From Parachlamydiaceae bacterium (GTDB lineage: Bacteria > Chlamydiota > Chlamydiia > Chlamydiales > Parachlamydiaceae): a stretch of DNA of 10,610 nucleotides. The notes under the pieces are model-generated. The model was not told the origin of the DNA. It saw only the letters and a list, made by a program, of their open reading frames with translations, and did not search any database. This document shows, piece after piece, positions 7,228-10,610 of the stretch. A program made the position numbers and the translations under genes. How positions within the stretch are numbered: position 1 is the stretch's first letter; every line of letters starts with the position of its first letter. The stretch is taken from positions 1-10,610 of the forward strand of contig JACDGH010000068.1 in NCBI GenBank assembly GCA_013815395.1. The letters run 5' to 3'.

Positions 7228-8136
7228 ATGGTCAATCCAGCATATTCAAATCCCTTATCTTACTTTAATTTTAAAGATGTTGAAAGTTTGCCTATCATTA
7301 ATACAATTACTCCTCCTTTTGATGTGCTTGTTGACGGAGTTGAAACAGGAGATTTATTAAAAGTTAAAGAAGCTTTTAAAAGAGGTGCCGATGCTAATGG
7401 CATTTGGGAAACGCAAAATATTCTTCATTGTGCTTGTGAAAAAGGAAATGTTGAGATTGTGCGTGAACTTCTGGAGAACGGGGCTGGCATAGACAGTAAA
7501 AGCTGGAGAATGAGTGATACACCGCTTCATCGGGCATGTATATTTGGACACGCTGAGGTTGTAAAATATTTAATAACTCAAAAAGCAACTATCAATATAA
7601 GAAGCAAGAACTGTGGAATGACCCCTTTAGAATATGCAATCACTTCGGATAGTCTAAAGTGCTGTGAATTATTAATTCGAGCGGGTGCTTTAGTAAATGA
7701 TGAGAATATATTTTATGGTCGCACCACTCCTTTAAAAGAAGCTTGCTCTAAATTAAATTATGACATGGTTAAACTGTTGCTGGATTCTGGAGCAGAACCA
7801 AAGGTGAATTTAAGTACTGTTGTAAACTCTCCAAAAATTCTTCAACTGCTGCTAAATAAAGGCGCTTCGGTGAATTCTTATGCATTTTTTGATGATCAAT
7901 CGCCTTTATTTGCAGCTGCTACATGGGGACGTGTGGAATCGGTGATAATCTTGTTGGCTGCCGGAGCTGACCCAAAGGTAATAGACGATGAAGGTAAAAC
8001 TCCTCTTGATAGAGCAAGATGGCATCTAAATAATCATCAAACTAATCCCTGCAATTCTCCTGAGATTACAGCTAATTTCATCCAAAATCTAGAAGTGGTA
8101 ATTAATATATTAAGTTCTAGTACACTGTCAAAGTAG
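7228..8136 (+). CDS. Ankyrin-repeat protein
   Basis: The 302-residue product is almost entirely ankyrin repeats, helix-turn-helix units that bind other proteins; no catalytic domain is visible. Recognisable units lie at about 33-58 (degenerate), 60-93, 96-128, 130-162, 164-193, a shortened one at 196-218, 223-253, and a partial one starting at 256. Typical pieces are HCACEKGNVEIVRELLENGA (65-84), DTPLHRACIFGHAEVVKYLI (97-116) and LFAAATWGRVESVIILLAAG (227-246). The first 30 residues hold no signal peptide or membrane helix, so it is cytosolic or exported by a signal-peptide-independent route. GAAGG at 7218-7222, five bases before the ATG, is a good Shine-Dalgarno and supports this start. It stands apart from the secretion genes (265-nt gap) and converges with the flavoprotein gene. 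In intracellular bacteria such proteins are often host-directed effectors; that role is inference here, and a bacterial scaffold protein is equally open. Confidence 0.92.
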   Translation: MVNPAYSNPLSYFNFKDVESLPIINTITPPFDVLVDGVETGDLLKVKEAFKRGADANGIWETQNILHCACEKGNVEIVRELLENGAGIDSKSWRMSDTPLHRACIFGHAEVVKYLITQKATINIRSKNCGMTPLEYAITSDSLKCCELLIRAGALVNDENIFYGRTTPLKEACSKLNYDMVKLLLDSGAEPKVNLSTVVNSPKILQLLLNKGASVNSYAFFDDQSPLFAAATWGRVESVIILLAAGADPKVIDDEGKTPLDRARWHLNNHQTNPCNSPEITANFIQNLEVVINILSSSTLSK

Positions 8137-8191
8137 AATTTAATTTATGCAAATTCTCTCATACATTGAAATGAGCGATCCTTGGCTTTTT

Positions 8192-8223
8192 TAGCAAAGC
8201 GCAGCACTTGCTGCGCTTTGCTA
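8192..8223 (+). terminator. Perfect 14-bp hairpin between convergent genes
   Basis: Arms at 8192-8205 and 8210-8223 are perfectly complementary (core AGCAAAGCGCAGC) around a 4-nt loop, ACTT. It lies 55 nt after the ankyrin gene stop and 170 nt beyond the flavoprotein gene stop on the other strand, where a shared terminator is expected. Neither strand has a proper U-tract after the stem: the plus strand continues GCGCTTTAG, and the T6 run lies on the 5' side instead. Terminator is the best guess from position; a dispersed repeat or other structured element is possible. The rest of 8137-8393 shows nothing else I can support. Confidence 0.45.
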
Positions 8224-8393
8224 GCGCTTTAGAAGTCTGGATCACCCTTGCTGTAACGTTCTTGAAACTTCTTATCGTTTTACAAAATGAAGTTGGAAAG
8301 TTTATAGTTTAAGATATTTGCATGATTATGCTGGAATGCTCTTTTGATAACATAAAGCTTCGCTTCCTATATCCGCTCCTGCTGCAAGGCATT

Positions 8394-9614
8394 TTAACCC
8401 GCCATGGCTTTTCCGGCAATCCATGCAGTTGTCCAAGCATTTTGAAAATTGAAACCGCCGGTCACACCATCAATATCTAAAACTTCGCCTGCAAAATATA
8501 AGTTCGCACAAATTCGACTTTCCATCGTTTTGAAATTGATTTCTTGCAGATTAATGCCGCCGCAAGTCACGAATTCATCTTTATAAGTGCTTTTACCATC
8601 TATTTGAAACGAGCCAGCGTGCAAGATTTCAATTAAGCTATTGATGTTTTGATTTGAAAGGGCAGCCCACTTAAGTTCATGTGAAATTGATGCCATCATT
8701 AAAAAAGCCTTCCATAAATTTTTTGAAAATGGGAAAGGTGATTCTGTACTGAGCTGACGAATGGCTGAGCTCTGGCGGTAAGCCATTAGCTGATCTTTAA
8801 TGTCATTCACAGATAAGTCTGGTAGCCAATTAATGCGCATGATGGCACGGTACTTCATGTCGTATAGGATACGTGCACCCCAAGCAGATAATTTTAGGAT
8901 CGCCGGACCACTGAAACCCCAATGAGTGATCAAAAGAGGCCCTATTTGTTGAAGCGAAGTTCCTTCGATGGAGACCTTTGCTTTGGAAACAGAGGTGCCC
9001 GCCAGCTCAAGCAGGGGAGAATTTGGCACATTAAAAGTAAACAAAGAAGGTACAGGTGGGGCAATAGTATGTCCCAACATTTCCAGCCAAGCATGTGTTT
9101 TTGTAGAGCTTCCTGTGGCAATCAACAAACGGTCGCAGTTTAAAACTTCATCATTAGTGAGCTTTAGTTGGAATCCTTCTAGTGTCTTTTGACAGTCTAG
9201 AACCCCTCGTTCTGTCCACAATTCCACTTTTGAAGCTCTGGCTTGCTGCATCAAGCAATTGACAATAGTTTCAGACGAGTCTGTGGTAGGAAACATTCTT
9301 CCATCTTCTTCAACTTTTAAAGGAACGCGATGGGATTCAAACCACTGGATGGTATCGCGCGGTTGAAAGCGTGAAAAGGGACCGCGCAGTTCTTTTCCCC
9401 CTCGAGGGTAGTTCTGAATGAGGAGAGCCGGATCAAAGCAAGCATGCGTGACATTGCATCTGCCACCTCCGGAAATTCTCACTTTGGCAAGGACTTGACG
9501 AACTTTTTCAATTATAATTACGCGATACGTGGGATTGGCATGTGCGCAAGTGATAGCACCGAAAAAACCAGCAGCGCCTCCACCAATAATGGCAATAGTT
9601 AGTTGTTTAGACAT
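8394..9614 (-). CDS. yhiN: YhiN/HI0933-family FAD-dependent flavoprotein
   Basis: Predicted FAD-binding enzyme of the HI0933/YhiN (BaiN-like) family, 406 residues, the usual length. The Rossmann dinucleotide motif GGGAAG is at 11-16 after a hydrophobic strand. The family signature ISGGGRCNVTH is at 47-57, EEDGRMFP is at about 102-109, and the C-terminal FAD-contacting block is intact: TCGGINLQEI followed by TMESR, then FAGEVLDIDGVTGGFNFQNA (374-393). As I recall, E. coli YhiN has been reported as a 23S rRNA dihydrouridine synthase (RdsA, position 2449); whether this homologue shares that activity is inference. Database labels such as aminoacetone oxidase are less reliable. The ATG at 9614 follows the upstream acyltransferase stop by 12 nt without a clear Shine-Dalgarno, so translation may be coupled. 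The gene is cytoplasmic, with no signal peptide or membrane helix. Confidence 0.93.
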   Translation of the reverse strand: MSKQLTIAIIGGGAAGFFGAITCAHANPTYRVIIIEKVRQVLAKVRISGGGRCNVTHACFDPALLIQNYPRGGKELRGPFSRFQPRDTIQWFESHRVPLKVEEDGRMFPTTDSSETIVNCLMQQARASKVELWTERGVLDCQKTLEGFQLKLTNDEVLNCDRLLIATGSSTKTHAWLEMLGHTIAPPVPSLFTFNVPNSPLLELAGTSVSKAKVSIEGTSLQQIGPLLITHWGFSGPAILKLSAWGARILYDMKYRAIMRINWLPDLSVNDIKDQLMAYRQSSAIRQLSTESPFPFSKNLWKAFLMMASISHELKWAALSNQNINSLIEILHAGSFQIDGKSTYKDEFVTCGGINLQEINFKTMESRICANLYFAGEVLDIDGVTGGFNFQNAWTTAWIAGKAMAG

Positions 9615-9626
9615 GAGTGATTAAGA

Positions 9627-10610
9627 TTAAGTATTTAGTTGAGAGAAAGATATGGCAGCGGGAACGCGAAATTTGTTCAAGATTCTGGTGTAAAATCCAG
9701 AACGCTGATGTTTTTCACTCTTTTTAATGGTGACAGGAATGATGGGGTAGTCTGTCTCAGCATGAACTTCACGGAAGGAAAAAGCATCATTGAATTTTTC
9801 AATTTCAGTGTGCAAATCGCCTTTTTCAATAAAGATGCAAACCGAAATTCCTTTTTTTAGCGTATTTTTAATCACTGCTAAACACAGTTTATTATTTTCC
9901 AAGGGTTCGATAGTAGGAATCATGACCACGCGGAGCATGCGGTATAAGCGTTTAATCCAAGTGTGAGTATGATTTTGTTCTTGCTGAATAAAAAAGCGCA
10001 TGCGCTGACGCTGTGTCCCTAGCATGAGTAGGGTGTCGTTCCAGGCTGTATGCGTACAAAAATAGATGGCCGGGGTGTTTGGAATATTTTCAAGCCCCAC
10101 TATAGTCGTTTGAAAGTGCAGTTTTGATAAAATCATGCAGATAAAACGAGAGAGGTAGTCAAAGTATTGAAAAGTGATCACGGTAGTCACAACCATCATT
10201 AACGATCCCATCACGCCAAACCCCTTAGCCGCATCGAGTTGAAAAATTTCTGAGATCAAATAGAGTAATCCGGAAGCACAAAGAACTCCAAAAAAACTTA
10301 AGAAATTTGTCGTCGCAACGATTTGTCCTCGTGAAGTATTAGGACTAGTCACTTGAATAAACGTGTCGAGAGGGATTTGATACATGCCACCAAAAAAGCC
10401 TAGGAGCACTACAAGAGGAATAACAGCATAAAGCTGAGTAGAAAATATTTCCAACATGTAACAACTAATGATCACGCCTAATCCTGCCATAGGAACCAGG
10501 CCAAGTTCAACTGTTTTCCCTGAAACTCTACCGGCAATGATTGAACCTGAGCCGATTCCGATAGCTGTAAGTAAAAAGAGATAACCGCCTTGGATGTCTG
10601 TAAGGTGCAG
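9627..10610 (-). CDS. MFS transporter-PlsC acyltransferase fusion, 5' end missing (Aas/LplT-like)
   Basis: The frame is open to the right window edge: 327 residues are visible and the true start lies outside. ATG at 10490 is internal, because the 40 codons upstream of it continue the same membrane protein without a stop. Visible residues 8-148 are the C-terminal part of a major facilitator transporter with about four membrane helices, including the loop TSPNTSRGQIVATTNF. Residues about 165-325 form a PlsC-type glycerolipid acyltransferase: motif I HTAWND (187-192) is a correct HX4D catalytic pair, and IPVTI (291-295) fits the late motif. The usual FPEG motif is replaced by FIEKG (260-264), which may alter glycerophosphate binding. 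The layout resembles LplT fused to the acyltransferase half of Aas, which imports and re-acylates lysophospholipids, but the protein stops without the AMP-binding acyl-ACP synthetase domain. It is probably co-transcribed with the flavoprotein gene 12 nt downstream. Substrate is inferred, not seen. Confidence 0.88.
   Translation of the reverse strand: MHLTDIQGGYLFLLTAIGIGSGSIIAGRVSGKTVELGLVPMAGLGVIISCYMLEIFSTQLYAVIPLVVLLGFFGGMYQIPLDTFIQVTSPNTSRGQIVATTNFLSFFGVLCASGLLYLISEIFQLDAAKGFGVMGSLMMVVTTVITFQYFDYLSRFICMILSKLHFQTTIVGLENIPNTPAIYFCTHTAWNDTLLMLGTQRQRMRFFIQQEQNHTHTWIKRLYRMLRVVMIPTIEPLENNKLCLAVIKNTLKKGISVCIFIEKGDLHTEIEKFNDAFSFREVHAETDYPIIPVTIKKSEKHQRSGFYTRILNKFRVPAAISFSQLNT

Noticed and set aside
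8224..8393. Possible tRNA, small RNA or CRISPR in the gap before the flavoprotein gene end
   Set aside because: No cloverleaf, regularly spaced repeats or promoter-like pair was found; only a weak 6-bp inverted repeat at 8266-8294 with a 17-nt loop.
8322..8480. Short plus-strand frame running from the convergent gap into the flavoprotein gene
   Set aside because: Most of it is antisense to the conserved C-terminal FAD block; there is no ribosome binding site or domain.
9627..10490. Complete 287-residue acyltransferase gene starting at ATG 10490
   Set aside because: The frame stays open for 40 more codons to the window edge and encodes more membrane helix and MFS-type loop, so that ATG is internal and the gene is partial.

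Overview
The window reads as chromosome from an AT-rich, host-associated bacterium, most likely a member of the Chlamydiae and possibly an amoeba-associated lineage such as Parachlamydiaceae. The main support is a type II secretion block (uncharacterised membrane-anchored protein, then gspD, gspE, gspF). As I remember it, this matches the conserved chlamydial order CT573-CT572-CT571-CT570. Supporting hints are a cysteine-rich secretin, an ankyrin-repeat gene and an MFS-acyltransferase fusion protein. The lineage call is inference from content and gene order; no rRNA or other phylogenetic marker is present.

Left two thirds, plus strand (3-6962): an uncharacterised bitopic membrane protein sits where gspC would normally be. 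It is followed by the outer-membrane secretin gspD behind its own candidate promoter, the cytoplasmic assembly ATPase gspE (its start overlaps the end of gspD), and the inner-membrane platform protein gspF (6 nt after gspE). Together these would form the outer-membrane channel, motor and platform of a reduced type II secretion machine. No pseudopilin gene (gspG-K), gspL, gspM or prepilin peptidase is in the window. The 265 nt after gspF hold no convincing gene. Two long G/C homopolymers lie inside coding sequence, C9 in gspD and G8 in gspF; in both, a one-base slip would truncate the protein.

Middle (6963-8393): a plus-strand ankyrin-repeat protein of 302 residues has its own candidate promoter and a good Shine-Dalgarno. 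It is a reasonable candidate for a host-interacting protein, although no secretion signal is visible. It converges on the minus-strand genes across a 257-nt gap that holds a perfect 14-bp hairpin.

Right side, minus strand (8394-10610): an MFS transporter-PlsC-type acyltransferase fusion, cut by the right window edge, is followed after 12 nt by a YhiN/HI0933-family flavoprotein. The two are probably co-transcribed. The fusion resembles the transporter and acyltransferase parts of the LplT/Aas lysophospholipid salvage system, but the protein ends without the acyl-ACP synthetase domain found in Aas.

The most interesting points are the gspC-position protein and its internal repeats, the homopolymer tracts in the secretion genes, the cysteine-rich tail of the secretin, the missing pseudopilin next to gspF, and the altered acyltransferase motif in the MFS-PlsC fusion.
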